This document shows, piece after piece, positions 14,242 to 22,416 of a DNA stretch of 36,763 nucleotides. The notes below the pieces were generated by a model, which was not told where the DNA came from, did not search any database, and saw only the letters and a list, made by a program, of their open reading frames with translations. The position numbers and the translations under genes are program-made. The first letter of the stretch is position 1. Each line of letters starts with the position of its first letter. The DNA is from an uncultured Lachnospiraceae bacterium (GTDB lineage Bacteria; Bacillota; Clostridia; Lachnospirales; Lachnospiraceae), in assembly GCA_910585065.1 (NCBI GenBank), contig CAJUCG010000005.1, positions 1 to 36,763 of the forward strand. The letters run 5' to 3'.

Positions 14242-15579
14242 TTAATCATTCAAAAATCCTTTATAGTGACGCACCAGCATCTGAGACTCGATCTGCTTGA
14301 GCGTTTCAAGTACAACACCGACCACGATGATCAGGGAAGTACCGCCGAAATTTACTGTTGCGCCGAATGCACCCGAAAAGAAAATCGGGATGATCGCTAC
14401 AATGGTAAGTCCAACCGCACCGATAAAAATAATGTAATTCAATACCTTATTTAAATATTCGGTTGTCGGTCTGCCCGGACGGATACCTGGAATAAAACCG
14501 CCCTGCTTCTTCATATTATTTGCAATCTCCATCGGGTTAAAGGTGATGGAAGTGTAGAAATACGCGAAGAAGATAATCATAGCAATATAAAGCACTGCAC
14601 CTAAAGTATATTTAAATTCGCCGAAACTGTCAAAATTAAACCAGTGTCTTGAATCAAACATATACAAAATTTTGCGCCATAGCGTGGAGCGCTCACCCTG
14701 TACACCGAAGAACGAAGAAATAATAATTGGAAATTGTAATAAGGATACCGCAAAGATCACCGGGATAACGCCGGCAGTGTTCACTTTAAGCGGAATAAAA
14801 GAGGACTGCCCGCCGACCATATTTCTGCCCTGTACCTTCTTTGCATACTGCACCGAGATCTTTCTCTGCGCATCCTGCAGCAGTACAATCAATACAATCG
14901 TTACAACGATAACTACAACGATGACCACCGCACCGACAATACCCATACCGACGCTGCCTGCACCGGTCACAAAACGCTCCACCAGATTGCTGATGTCCGC
15001 TGGTATCTTCGCCACGATATTGAATAAGAGGATCATGGAAATACCATTTCCAACGCCCTTTTCTGTAATGCGCTCTCCAAGCCACATCAGGAATGCAGAA
15101 CCTGCTGTGAAGGAGACTGTGATCACAATGATATTGGTAAAGAGACTGCCGCCTCTTAATACCCCATTAGTGTTGTTAAAGCCGATTGTCATTGCAACCG
15201 ACTCGATAATTGCAAGTCCGATCGTGAGATATCTTGAGATCTCAGCGATCTTCTTTCTGCCTTCCTCGCCGTCCTTTTGCAACTCTTCAAGCTTCGGAAT
15301 GGCAATCGTGAGAAGCTGCATGATAATGGATGAAGTAATATACGGGGAAATGTTCAATGCGAAAATGGACATTTCTGTAAAAGAACCACCTGTCAACGCA
15401 TCAAGAAAACCTAAGTTATCTCCCATCGTAGAATCCAGCCAAAACTGGAAATAATCGCGGTCCACGCCAGGCACCGGGATCAAACACCCGAGCCTGACGA
15501 TCAGCAATGCAATCAGCGTATAAAGCAATTTTGCACGGATATCCTTAATCTTAAAGGCGTTTCTAAGCGTTTTAAACAT
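14242..15579 (-). CDS. secY: Protein translocase channel subunit SecY
   Basis: SecY forms the membrane channel for Sec-dependent export and membrane insertion. The 445-residue protein shows about ten hydrophobic helices, starting after MFKTLRNAFKIKDIRAKLLY. Family motifs are GIGNGISMILLFNI-like (here GVGNGISMILLFN), a plug region near GFLDALTGGSF, and the cytoplasmic loop GGFIPGIRPGRPT. A long Val/Ile-rich helix (about 218-236) is unusually low in complexity. The start follows the rplO stop by one base, with GAGGTGAT inside the end of rplO as its ribosome site. Confidence 0.98.
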   Translation of the reverse strand: MFKTLRNAFKIKDIRAKLLYTLIALLIVRLGCLIPVPGVDRDYFQFWLDSTMGDNLGFLDALTGGSFTEMSIFALNISPYITSSIIMQLLTIAIPKLEELQKDGEEGRKKIAEISRYLTIGLAIIESVAMTIGFNNTNGVLRGGSLFTNIIVITVSFTAGSAFLMWLGERITEKGVGNGISMILLFNIVAKIPADISNLVERFVTGAGSVGMGIVGAVVIVVVIVVTIVLIVLLQDAQRKISVQYAKKVQGRNMVGGQSSFIPLKVNTAGVIPVIFAVSLLQFPIIISSFFGVQGERSTLWRKILYMFDSRHWFNFDSFGEFKYTLGAVLYIAMIIFFAYFYTSITFNPMEIANNMKKQGGFIPGIRPGRPTTEYLNKVLNYIIFIGAVGLTIVAIIPIFFSGAFGATVNFGGTSLIIVVGVVLETLKQIESQMLVRHYKGFLND

Positions 15580-15580
15580 A

Positions 15581-16021
15581 CTAGATCACCTCTGCATTTC
15601 CACCAAGTGCCTTAATCTTCTCCATAGCGCTCGCGCTGTAAGCGGATACTTTGACATTAAGCTTCTTAGTTAACTCTCCGTTTCCAAGAATCTTTACTCC
15701 GTCCTTTGAGTTGCTGATAACACCGAGTTCTACCAGAGTTTCAGCCGTAACCTCTGCGCCGTCTTCAAATCTGTTCAACATATCTACATTAACAGCTACG
15801 ATTTCCTTCGTGTTTCTGTTGTGGAAACCTCTCTTTGGAAGTCTCCTGTACAAAGGCATCTGACCACCTTCAAAACCTGTTCTCGGAGCACCGGAACGAG
15901 CTTTCTGACCCTTGTGGCCATAGCCTGCCGTCTTCCCGTTTCCAGAACCATGTCCACGGCCCTTGCGGAATTTGTCGCCCTGCTTTGCGCCCTCTGCTGG
16001 TCTTAAATCTGTTAAATTCAT
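15581..16021 (-). CDS. rplO: 50S ribosomal protein L15
   Basis: L15 is a late-assembly 50S protein. The 146-residue sequence starts MNLTDLRPAEGAKQGDKFRK and has the Gly/Arg/Lys-rich region GRGHGSGNGKTAGYGHKGQ and the phrase RLPKRGFHNRNTKE. It lies between rpmD (18 bases upstream) and secY in standard spc order. Its last codons carry the secY ribosome site, so the two are translationally linked. Confidence 0.98.
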   Translation of the reverse strand: MNLTDLRPAEGAKQGDKFRKGRGHGSGNGKTAGYGHKGQKARSGAPRTGFEGGQMPLYRRLPKRGFHNRNTKEIVAVNVDMLNRFEDGAEVTAETLVELGVISNSKDGVKILGNGELTKKLNVKVSAYSASAMEKIKALGGNAEVI

Positions 16022-16039
16022 CGCTGCACCTCCTTACTA

Positions 16040-16222
16040 TTAGATTTCTTCCATCTTAACCAAGTGTCTTACCTGCGTCACCATCCCCCTTACGGAAGCA
16101 TTGTCCGGCAATTCCACGGTGCTGTTAAGTTTCCTTAACCCCAGTGCCTCAACCGTGCGTCTGTGTTTCGGAATTGCACCGATGGTAGACTTTGTGAGAG
16201 TAATCTTTAATTTCTCTGCCAT
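16040..16222 (-). CDS. rpmD: 50S ribosomal protein L30
   Basis: A 60-residue L30 of the short bacterial type, starting MAEKLKITLTKSTIGAIPKH with the family phrase RRTVEALGLRKLNSTVELPD. The start at 16222 is chosen for the family N-terminus and the TTGGAGG site upstream; the open frame continues to 16297 in non-family sequence. The 81-base gap to rpsE contains small hairpins. Confidence 0.97.
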   Translation of the reverse strand: MAEKLKITLTKSTIGAIPKHRRTVEALGLRKLNSTVELPDNASVRGMVTQVRHLVKMEEI

Positions 16223-16270
16223 TTTTTTCCTCCAATCTTTACGCACACCTGTATGTGCCCTTTGGCTGAT

Positions 16271-16292
16271 GCCGATAGATACCGCCATCGGC
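16271..16292 (-). repeat. Hairpin in the rpsE-rpmD gap
   Basis: GCCGAT (16271-16276) and ATCGGC (16287-16292) form a perfect 6-bp stem with a 10-base loop. A second, 5-bp stem (GCACA/TGTGC) lies closer to rpmD. No T run follows. Confidence 0.5.
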
Positions 16293-16303
16293 CGCAAATG
16301 AAC

Positions 16304-16813
16304 TTAGCCTAAAAGTTCCTCCACCGAAATGCCGCGAAGAGCTGCTACCTGCTCCGGTGTCTTCAAATTGGAAAGACCGTTGATCGTAGCAAGGACTACA
16401 TTCTGCTTATTGTTGGAACCCAAAGATTTTGTACGGATATTCTTAAAACCCGCAAGTTCAAGCACGTTGCGCGCAGGACCACCCGCGATAATACCAGTAC
16501 CTTCCGGACTCTTTTTCAGCAGCACGCTCGCGCTGCCAAATTTGCCGATAAAATCATGCGGAACGCTGCCGTTCTCATCTAAAGGCAGCTCGATCAGCTT
16601 TTTGATGGCATCCTCTTTTCCCTTGCGGATTGCTTCCGGAATCTCAGCCGCCTTGCCAAGACCTGCACCGACATGACCGTTCTTGTCGCCAACAACGACT
16701 AAAGCAGTAAAGCGCATATTGCGACCGCCCTTTACAACTTTGGTTACACGCTTGATCGAAACTACTTTATCTTCCAGCTCAAACTGGCTGGCATCAATGA
16801 TTGTACGTTTCAT
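16304..16813 (-). CDS. rpsE: 30S ribosomal protein S5
   Basis: S5 acts in 30S head/body closure and translational accuracy. The 169-residue protein has the N-terminal double-stranded RNA-binding-like domain (SIKRVTKVVKGGRNMRFTAL and GDKNGHVGAGLGKAAEIPEA) and the C-terminal domain (GTGIIAGGPARNVLELAG). Length is normal. It follows rplR by 16 bases. Confidence 0.98.
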   Translation of the reverse strand: MKRTIIDASQFELEDKVVSIKRVTKVVKGGRNMRFTALVVVGDKNGHVGAGLGKAAEIPEAIRKGKEDAIKKLIELPLDENGSVPHDFIGKFGSASVLLKKSPEGTGIIAGGPARNVLELAGFKNIRTKSLGSNNKQNVVLATINGLSNLKTPEQVAALRGISVEELLG

Positions 16814-16829
16814 GTGTTCTCCTCCTTGC

Positions 16830-17198
16830 CTAGAAATTAAGGCCAGCTTCGCGAGCTGCCTCGGCTAATGCCTGAACCTTCCCCTGATAGATGAAACCGC
16901 CCCGGTCAAATACTACTTCGGTAATGCCCTTATCCTGTGCCTTCTTCGCGATTACCTTCCCTAAATATGCAGCAGCAGCAACATCATTGGTCTTCTCAAG
17001 CTCAGCCTTTACCTCCTTATCCAAGGTGGAAGCTGCAACTAAAGTGTTTCCTACGGTATCATCAATCACCTGTGCATACATATGATTATTGCTTCTGAAA
17101 ACAGCCAAACGCGGTCTTTCAGGAGTGCCGGCGAAACGATTACGCATCCTGTTATGCTTTTTAACACGGACTTCACTTCTTGATACTTTACTAACCAT
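16830..17198 (-). CDS. rplR: 50S ribosomal protein L18
   Basis: L18 binds 5S rRNA together with L5. The 122-residue sequence starts MVSKVSRSEVRVKKHNRMRN and has TPERPRLAVFRSNNHMYAQ and the C-terminal phrase FDRGGFIYQGKVQALAEAAR. It is one gene after rplF, 15 bases apart. Confidence 0.98.
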   Translation of the reverse strand: MVSKVSRSEVRVKKHNRMRNRFAGTPERPRLAVFRSNNHMYAQVIDDTVGNTLVAASTLDKEVKAELEKTNDVAAAAYLGKVIAKKAQDKGITEVVFDRGGFIYQGKVQALAEAAREAGLNF

Positions 17199-17213
17199 TT
17201 TTTAAGCCTCCTT

Positions 17214-17756
17214 CTACTTCTTACCAGTCTTACCCACTTTGCGCCGGATAACCTCATCCGCATACTTGATTCCCTTGCCCTTATACGGCTCCGGTCTTCT
17301 CTTATCTCTGATTTCAGCAGCATACTGGCCAACTTTTTCTTTATCAATTCCCTTGACGGTAATCTTGTTCTGTCCCTCAAGCACTGTCTCAACGCCTTCC
17401 GGATCCGTCATAACTACCGGGTGGGAATATCCCAATGTCAGTGTAAGCTCCTTGCCGGCTTTTGCCGCACGATAGCCCACACCGTTGATTTCAAGAACTT
17501 TTTCGTAACCGTTTGTCACACCGGTCACCATATTTGCAATCAGGGTTCTGGTCAGACCATGCAAAGATTTCATTCTCTTTAAATCGTTTGGTCTTGTAAC
17601 CGTAACCTCTGCGCCCTCAAGTTTAATCTCCATCTCAGAAGGCAATACTCTCTCGAGTGTTCCCTTTGGACCTTTTACAGTCACTTTATTATTTTCTGCA
17701 ATCTCAACCGTTACACCGGCCGGAACCGCGATTGGCATCTTACCTATACGTGACAT
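17214..17756 (-). CDS. rplF: 50S ribosomal protein L6
   Basis: L6 lies near the factor-binding centre of the 50S subunit. The 180-residue protein starts MSRIGKMPIAVPAGVTVEIA and has the duplicated L6 fold and the C-terminal signature PEPYKGKGIKYADEVIRRK. Ribosome site AAGGAGG lies upstream. Unusually, 313 bases separate it from rpsH; a GACAGT/ACTGTC hairpin sits just before its ribosome site. Confidence 0.98.
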   Translation of the reverse strand: MSRIGKMPIAVPAGVTVEIAENNKVTVKGPKGTLERVLPSEMEIKLEGAEVTVTRPNDLKRMKSLHGLTRTLIANMVTGVTNGYEKVLEINGVGYRAAKAGKELTLTLGYSHPVVMTDPEGVETVLEGQNKITVKGIDKEKVGQYAAEIRDKRRPEPYKGKGIKYADEVIRRKVGKTGKK

Positions 17757-18069
17757 GCCCGTACCTCCTTAATATAATGTTTGACAGTTTTATACTGTCC
17801 CCGTAGAAAAGAGTATCGAATGGGATAAGGCTTCCCGAAACGACTTCTTTCCCGTGTCAGGAATTGTTTTCATCCGCTTATTTACCTGCGGTATTTTCTT
17901 TCTCCGGGATTTCCCCACATCCTGGCAGACAGAGAGCATTTAAAGTCTATACTGCCAAATTCTTACCATTTTTGATGAATTTATCCTACCAAATTACTTT
18001 TATTGAACTGATAAATATTTTTCTAAATATATCCTTTGATACCAATTTATTATTATAAATAAGTTCATT
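17757..18069 (-). other. 313-base non-coding gap between rpsH and rplF
   Basis: No coding potential is visible on either strand. The half next to rpsH (about 17960-18069) is very AT-rich and repeats a TACCAAAT-like motif on the plus strand (near 17966, 17987, 18038 and 18070). Hairpins TGGCAG/CTGCCA (17923-17957, long loop) and GACAGT/ACTGTC (17783-17799, 5-base loop) lie nearer rplF. A TATAAT-like box lies just after rpsH but has a poor -35. Most bacteria have a short gap here. Confidence 0.6.
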
Positions 18070-18468
18070 TTACCAAATAAATGCTAACACCTCGCCGCCT
18101 ACATTCTCCTTGCGTGCTTCCTTGTCGGTCAGAACGCCCTTGTTTGTGGAGATGATCGCGGTGCCTAAACCGCCGAGTACCTTAGGAAGATCTTCCCTGC
18201 TCGCATAGACGCGAAGCCCTGGCTTTGAAATTCTCTTCAACCCGGTGATAATCTTTGTGTTCTTATCCTTACCATACTTTAACGTGATATGGATATTCTT
18301 GAAGCCGCCAACTTCCACGAGTTCAAAGCTCTTGATGTAGCCCTCCTTCAAAAGGATCTCCGCGATGGAAATTTTCATCTTCGAAGCCGGGACATCTACG
18401 GTATCATGTTTCGCAGTATTTGCGTTGCGGATTCTCGTAAGCATATCTGCAATCGGATCGCTCATCAT
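18070..18468 (-). CDS. rpsH: 30S ribosomal protein S8
   Basis: S8 is a primary 16S rRNA binder in the 30S platform, and in many bacteria the spc-operon autoregulator. The 132-residue protein starts MMSDPIADMLTRIRNANTAK and ends with the family signature around STNKGVLTDKEARKENVGGE. The two adjacent ATG codons give a one-residue ambiguity; AGGAGG is nine bases before the first. Its position after rpsZ is standard. Confidence 0.98.
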   Translation of the reverse strand: MMSDPIADMLTRIRNANTAKHDTVDVPASKMKISIAEILLKEGYIKSFELVEVGGFKNIHITLKYGKDKNTKIITGLKRISKPGLRVYASREDLPKVLGGLGTAIISTNKGVLTDKEARKENVGGEVLAFIW

Positions 18469-18492
18469 AATCGTTTGCCTCCTTTCCTAATC

Positions 18493-18678
18493 TTACCAGC
18501 TTGCTTTCTTAACGCCTGGTATCTCGCCCTTGTATGCCAACTCACGGAAGCAGATTCTGCAAATTCCGTATTTCCTTAAATATGCATGCGGACGACCACA
18601 AATTCTGCAGCGGTTGTACTCCCTGCAGGAGAATTTCTGCTTGCGCTGCTGTTTAATTTTCATCGATGTTTTCGCCAT
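18493..18678 (-). CDS. rpsZ: 30S ribosomal protein S14, type Z (zinc)
   Basis: S14 is in the 30S head. This 61-residue form starts MAKTSMKIKQQRKQKFSCRE and carries two CxxC pairs, CRICGRP and CRICFRE, which bind zinc (C-plus, type Z). The start at 18678 is chosen for the family N-terminus and AGGAGG upstream; the frame is open to 18705, overlapping the rplE end. It lies between rplE and rpsH. Confidence 0.98.
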   Translation of the reverse strand: MAKTSMKIKQQRKQKFSCREYNRCRICGRPHAYLRKYGICRICFRELAYKGEIPGVKKASW

Positions 18679-18694
18679 AAAATTTTCCTCCTGA

Positions 18695-19234
18695 CTATCT
18701 GGCAAACGGCATACCGAACAGTGTCAGTAACTCGCGCGCTTCCTCATCGCTCTTTGCCGTCGTTACGAAGATAACGTCCATACCTCTGACCTTATCCACC
18801 TTATCGTACTCAATTTCCGGGAAAATTAACTGCTCTTTGATCCCGAGCGCGTAGTTGCCTCTGCCGTCGAACGCGTTCGGATTTACACCGCGACAGTCGC
18901 GGACACGCGGTAGGGAAAGATTGATTAAGCGATCTGCGAACTCGTACATCTTCTCGCCGCGCAGCGTAACTTTGCAGCCGATGGCAAGCCCCTCTCTGAT
19001 CTTAAAGTTTGCAATAGATTTCTTCGCCTTTGTGATAACTGGCTTCTGACCTGCGATAATCTGCATATCCTTGAGCGCGGACTCAAGTGCCTTGGCGTTG
19101 TCCTTTGCCTCGCCCACACCCATATTAATCACAATCTTGTCAAGCTTCGGAATCTGCATTACGTTCTTGTAACCGAATTTCTTCTGCATAGCCGGAGCGA
19201 TTTCATTCTTATAAGTTTCTTTTAAACGAGCCAA
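18695..19234 (-). CDS. rplE: 50S ribosomal protein L5
   Basis: L5 carries 5S rRNA into the 50S central protuberance and contacts P-site tRNA. The 179-residue protein has IPKLDKIVINMGVGEA near residue 28, GLAIGCKVTLRGEKMYEF and the C-terminal phrase GMDVIFVTTAKSDEEARELL. Length is normal. It follows rplX by 23 bases. Confidence 0.98.
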   Translation of the reverse strand: MARLKETYKNEIAPAMQKKFGYKNVMQIPKLDKIVINMGVGEAKDNAKALESALKDMQIIAGQKPVITKAKKSIANFKIREGLAIGCKVTLRGEKMYEFADRLINLSLPRVRDCRGVNPNAFDGRGNYALGIKEQLIFPEIEYDKVDKVRGMDVIFVTTAKSDEEARELLTLFGMPFAR

Positions 19235-19257
19235 CTTCCTGACCTCCTCTCTTCGAA

Positions 19258-19563
19258 TTAATCGATAACTTCGCCGGTCGATTTCGCGACGCGTACCTTC
19301 TTGCCGTCCTTTACGGTAAAGCCGACTCTTGTTGCCTTGCCCTTGTGTACGTACATCACGTTTGATACGTCAATCGGCGCGTCCTTGTGGATGATCCCGC
19401 CCTGCGGATTTGCCTGGGATGCCTTCGCGTGTTTTGTCACCGTATTTACGCCCTCGACGACAACTCTGCCTTCAGAAACGGAAACAACCTTTCCTTCCTT
19501 GCCCTTATCCTTGCCGGCAATCACCTTTACGGTATCACCCTTTTTAATCTTTGCTGTTGCCAC
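19258..19563 (-). CDS. rplX: 50S ribosomal protein L24
   Basis: L24 is one of the assembly initiators of the 50S subunit. The 101-residue protein has the N-terminal KOW motif (KKGDTVKVIAGKDKGKEGKV) and the phrase GVNTVTKHAKASQANPQGGI. It lies 12 bases after rplN. Confidence 0.98.
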   Translation of the reverse strand: MATAKIKKGDTVKVIAGKDKGKEGKVVSVSEGRVVVEGVNTVTKHAKASQANPQGGIIHKDAPIDVSNVMYVHKGKATRVGFTVKDGKKVRVAKSTGEVID

Positions 19564-19575
19564 GTTGCCACCTCC

Positions 19576-19944
19576 TTATAATACTTCTGGTGCTAATGAA
19601 ACAATCTTCATAAACTGCTTCTCGCGAAGTTCCCTTGCCACTGGCCCAAAAATACGGGTTCCTCTCGGGTTCTTATCTTCCTTGATGATAACAGCCGCGT
19701 TCTCATCAAAACGAATGTAGGAGCCGTCCTTGCGGCGTGCGCCCTTCACCGTGCGGACAACGACTGCCTTTACCACGTCGCCCTTCTTTACAACGCCGCC
19801 CGGTGTTGCATCCTTGACCGAAGCAACAATGATATCGCCAATATTTGCATATCTTCTGGTTGAACCGCCCATTACGCGGATGCAAAGCAGTTCCTTCGCA
19901 CCGGTATTGTCAGCAACCTTCAGCCTGGTTTCTGATTGTACCAT
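19576..19944 (-). CDS. rplN: 50S ribosomal protein L14
   Basis: L14 forms intersubunit bridges and is the docking site of the silencing factor RsfS. The 122-residue sequence starts MVQSETRLKVADNTGAKELL and has the family signature RRKDGSYIRFDENAAVI and the C-terminus GPVARELREKQFMKIVSLAP. It follows rpsQ by 56 bases. Confidence 0.98.
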   Translation of the reverse strand: MVQSETRLKVADNTGAKELLCIRVMGGSTRRYANIGDIIVASVKDATPGGVVKKGDVVKAVVVRTVKGARRKDGSYIRFDENAAVIIKEDKNPRGTRIFGPVARELREKQFMKIVSLAPEVL

Positions 19945-20000
19945 GTCAGATACTCCTTTCGATTTTTCTTATAAAGCAGACTTATTTCGCCTTAGCGAAT

Positions 20001-20258
20001 TTACTTCGCCTTCTCCACAATCTCGACAAGTCTCCATCTCTTATCTTTTGAGAGCGGTCTTGTCTCCATTACCTTGACTCTGTCGCCCGTTCTGCACTCG
20101 TTGTTCTCATCGTGCGCCTTGAGCTTGTAGGTTCTCTTGACAATCTTGCCATAAAGAGGATGCTTTACATTATCTACCACAGCAACCACGATGGTCTTAT
20201 CCATCTTATCGCTGACTACCTTACCGATACGGGTTTTACGAAGATTTCTTTCTTCCAC
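20001..20258 (-). CDS. rpsQ: 30S ribosomal protein S17, GTG start
   Basis: S17 is an early-assembly OB-fold protein binding 16S rRNA. The start is placed at a GTG at 20258 (85 residues, EERNLRKTRIGKVVSDKMDK) because AAAGGAG lies seven bases upstream and the length fits the family. An in-frame ATG at 20279 would add MAERRIT, but the ribosome site would then be inside the gene and none precedes it. The C-terminal METRPLSKDKRWRLVEIVEK is typical. Confidence 0.95.
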   Translation of the reverse strand: MEERNLRKTRIGKVVSDKMDKTIVVAVVDNVKHPLYGKIVKRTYKLKAHDENNECRTGDRVKVMETRPLSKDKRWRLVEIVEKAK

Positions 20259-20297
20259 GGTAATTCTCCTTTCTGCCATGCCTTACAGCCGGCACAA

Positions 20298-20498
20298 TTA
20301 TTTGCCCTGTGCGGAAATTATGGTCTGAATTCTTGCAATATTCTTTCTGACTTCCTTAATTCTGCTTGTATTGTCAAGCTGGTTTGTCGCATTCTGGAAT
20401 CTCAAGTTGAAGAGTTCCTTCTTTGCATTTACCAGTTCCTCGTTCAATTCAGCTGCTGACTTGTTTTTTAACTCTTCCACATACTTACTCGTTTTCAC
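20298..20498 (-). CDS. rpmC: 50S ribosomal protein L29, GTG start
   Basis: L29 lies at the polypeptide exit and forms part of the docking site for trigger factor and SRP. The 66-residue form starts at GTG 20498 (KTSKYVEELKNKSAAELNEE), eight bases after AGGAGG. A GTG three codons earlier overlaps the ribosome site itself and is not usable. The start overlaps the rplP end by 14 bases, so the two are probably translationally coupled. It has the family phrase LFNLRFQNATNQLDNTSRIK. Confidence 0.96.
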   Translation of the reverse strand: MKTSKYVEELKNKSAAELNEELVNAKKELFNLRFQNATNQLDNTSRIKEVRKNIARIQTIISAQGK

Positions 20499-20925
20499 TG
20501 CCAGCACCTCCTTCTAAATCTGCGCGGGAAACGATCTTGCACTTAACCGGCAACTTGTGGGACGCAAGGCGGAGCGCCTCCTTCGCGATCTCCTCGGTCA
20601 CACCCGCAATCTCAAACATCACGCGGCCCGGCTTTACTACTGCTACCCAGTACTCTAACGAACCTTTACCAGAACCCATTCGAGTTTCTGCCGGCTTTGT
20701 CGTCACCGGCTTATCCGGAAAAATCTTGATCCAAACCTGGCCGCCGCGCTTGATATAACGCGTCATTGCAATACGGGCTGCCTCAATCTGGTTGGACTTG
20801 ATCCAGGCTGGCTCCATTGCGATGATACCATACTCGCCGTTTGTGATCTTATTTCCTCTCAAAGCCTTTCCTGTCATGCTGCCACGGAACTGCTTACGGC
20901 GCTTTACTCTTTTTGGCATTAACAT
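20485..20925 (-). CDS. rplP: 50S ribosomal protein L16
   Basis: L16 helps position A-site tRNA on the 50S subunit. The 146-residue protein starts MLMPKRVKRRKQFRGSMTGK and has the family phrases RYIKRGGQVWIKIFPDKPVT and RMGSGKGSLEYWVAVVKPGR. Its ATG overlaps the rpsC stop by one base (TAATG), indicating coupling. Its 3' end holds the rpmC ribosome site. Confidence 0.98.
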   Translation of the reverse strand: MLMPKRVKRRKQFRGSMTGKALRGNKITNGEYGIIAMEPAWIKSNQIEAARIAMTRYIKRGGQVWIKIFPDKPVTTKPAETRMGSGKGSLEYWVAVVKPGRVMFEIAGVTEEIAKEALRLASHKLPVKCKIVSRADLEGGAGSENE

Positions 20926-21584
20926 TATTTATCGCTCCCTTCCTTTTTTGATGCTTTTGTTGGAAGTACTTCCCCATGGTAAATCCAAACCTTAACGCCT
21001 ACCTTACCATAAGTTGTGTTTGCCTCTGCGAAACCGTAATCGATATCCGCACGAAGCGTCTGAAGCGGGATCGTACCCTCGTTGTAGGACTCCGAACGAG
21101 CCATATCCGCACCACCAAGACGACCGGATGCAAGTGTTTTAATTCCCTTTGCGCCGCCCTTCATCGTTCTTGACATCGCCGACTTCATCGCACGGCGGAA
21201 GGAAATACGATTCTCAAGCTGCCCCGCAATATTCTCCGCTACTAACTGGGCATTCAAATCCGGCTTCTTGATCTCCTTGATCTCAATATTAAGTCTCTTG
21301 GTTGTAAATTTGGCAAGCTCACCCTTTAACACCTCAATCTCCGCACCCGCCTTGCCAATTACAACGCCCGGCTTTGCGGTGTAGATGATAACCTTTAACT
21401 TGTCGGAAGCGCGCTCAATATCAATCCTTGCAACGGACGCGCTGTACAATCTCTTCTTGAGATACTTCCTGATATTGTAATCTTCTACCAAATTGTCCGC
21501 GAAATCAGCCTCTGCATACCATCTGGAATCCCAGTCGCTGATCACACCGACTCTCAAGCCATGAGGATTAACTTTCTGTCCCAT
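20925..21584 (-). CDS. rpsC: 30S ribosomal protein S3
   Basis: S3 lines the mRNA entry channel and contributes to helicase activity there. The 219-residue protein starts MGQKVNPHGLRVGVISDWDS. It has the KH domain with GKAGAEIEVLKGELAKF (GxxG region near residue 78) and the C-terminal domain with SRTMKGGAKGIKTLASGRLG. It lies 11 bases after rplV. Confidence 0.98.
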   Translation of the reverse strand: MGQKVNPHGLRVGVISDWDSRWYAEADFADNLVEDYNIRKYLKKRLYSASVARIDIERASDKLKVIIYTAKPGVVIGKAGAEIEVLKGELAKFTTKRLNIEIKEIKKPDLNAQLVAENIAGQLENRISFRRAMKSAMSRTMKGGAKGIKTLASGRLGGADMARSESYNEGTIPLQTLRADIDYGFAEANTTYGKVGVKVWIYHGEVLPTKASKKEGSDK

Positions 21585-21595
21585 GATTGTCCTCC

Positions 21596-21982
21596 TTATC
21601 TCTCATTCAACACAATAGTGATGTGGCTCATTCTCTTTAAAATCCGGTATGCTCTGCCCTGTGCTCTCGGATGAATTCTCTTCATTGTAGGTGCGCAGTT
21701 CGCATAGCACTCCTCGATATAAAGCTTCGATGCGTCCATACCATTGTTGTTCTCTGCATTTGCAATCGCTGATTTGAGTAATTTCTCTATTAAAGTTGAA
21801 GCGTATCTCGGGTTGTATGCTAAGATACCAAGTGCTGTCGCTACATCCTTGCCTCTGATCGCGTCAAGTACGAAGCAAGCTTTCTGTACAGAAACTCTCG
21901 CATAGGAAAGCTTTGCGGATGGTCTTTCGTCCCTCTTCGCATTTCTCTCGCGCTTGATCTGGGATCTATGTCCTTTCGCCAT
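21596..21982 (-). CDS. rplV: 50S ribosomal protein L22
   Basis: L22 forms the exit-tunnel constriction with L4. The 128-residue protein has YARVSVQKACFVLDAIRGKD and the C-terminal loop and signature MKRIHPRAQGRAYRILKRMS. Ribosome site AAAGGAGG lies upstream. The 133-base gap to rpsS contains two hairpins. Confidence 0.98.
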   Translation of the reverse strand: MAKGHRSQIKRERNAKRDERPSAKLSYARVSVQKACFVLDAIRGKDVATALGILAYNPRYASTLIEKLLKSAIANAENNNGMDASKLYIEECYANCAPTMKRIHPRAQGRAYRILKRMSHITIVLNER

Positions 21983-22004
21983 GGATGAAACCTCCTTTCA
22001 AATT

Positions 22005-22058
22005 AAACGGTTCTCCGTTTGTCCTACTTCCAGCAAACATATCTCTTTTATGTTCGCT
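22005..22058 (-). repeat. Two hairpins in the rpsS-rplV gap
   Basis: In transcript order, AGCGAACATA/TATGTTTGCT (22058-22032; 10 bp with one wobble and a 7-base loop) is followed by AAACGG-AGAA-CCGTTT (22020-22005; perfect 6-bp stem with a tetraloop). The second ends 22 bases before the rplV start. No T run follows either. Confidence 0.65.
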
Positions 22059-22115
22059 CTAAATAAATATCTCTATCTATGCCCAAACATGGATTTTGAT
22101 CAGAAGGGGCGAAGA

Positions 22116-22394
22116 TTATTTCTTGCCCTTCTTCTCATCCTTGCCATGTCCGCGGAATGTTCTTGTCGCTACGAACTCGCCCAATTTATGACCGACCATA
22201 TCCTCGGTAATGTAAACCGGAATATGCTTTCTCCCGTCGTAAACGGCGATCGTCAGACCAACCATCTGCGGAAAGATTGTGGAACGGCGAGACCAGGTCT
22301 TAATTACCTGCTTGTCACCCGCCTTAATCACCGCATCTACTTTTTTGAGTAAATGCTCATCCGCGAAAGGTCCCTTTTTTAATGAACGTGCCAT
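22116..22394 (-). CDS. rpsS: 30S ribosomal protein S19
   Basis: S19 is in the 30S head and forms a complex with S13. The 92-residue protein starts MARSLKKGPFADEHLLKKVD and has the signature VGLTIAVYDGRKHIPVYITE and a basic C-terminus (RTFRGHGKDEKKGKK). It follows rplB by 22 bases. Confidence 0.98.
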   Translation of the reverse strand: MARSLKKGPFADEHLLKKVDAVIKAGDKQVIKTWSRRSTIFPQMVGLTIAVYDGRKHIPVYITEDMVGHKLGEFVATRTFRGHGKDEKKGKK

Positions 22395-22416
22395 ATCGGT
22401 TTAACCTCCTTATAAA

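Noticed and set aside
14672..15454. 260-codon open frame on the plus strand
   Set aside because: It is fully antisense to secY, has no ribosome site, and its composition (Ile/Thr/Pro-rich, repeated ITTI) reflects the complement of a membrane protein.
17781..17799. TTGACA on the plus strand upstream of rplF
   Set aside because: It is part of the GACAGT/ACTGTC hairpin and no plus-strand gene or -10 box follows.
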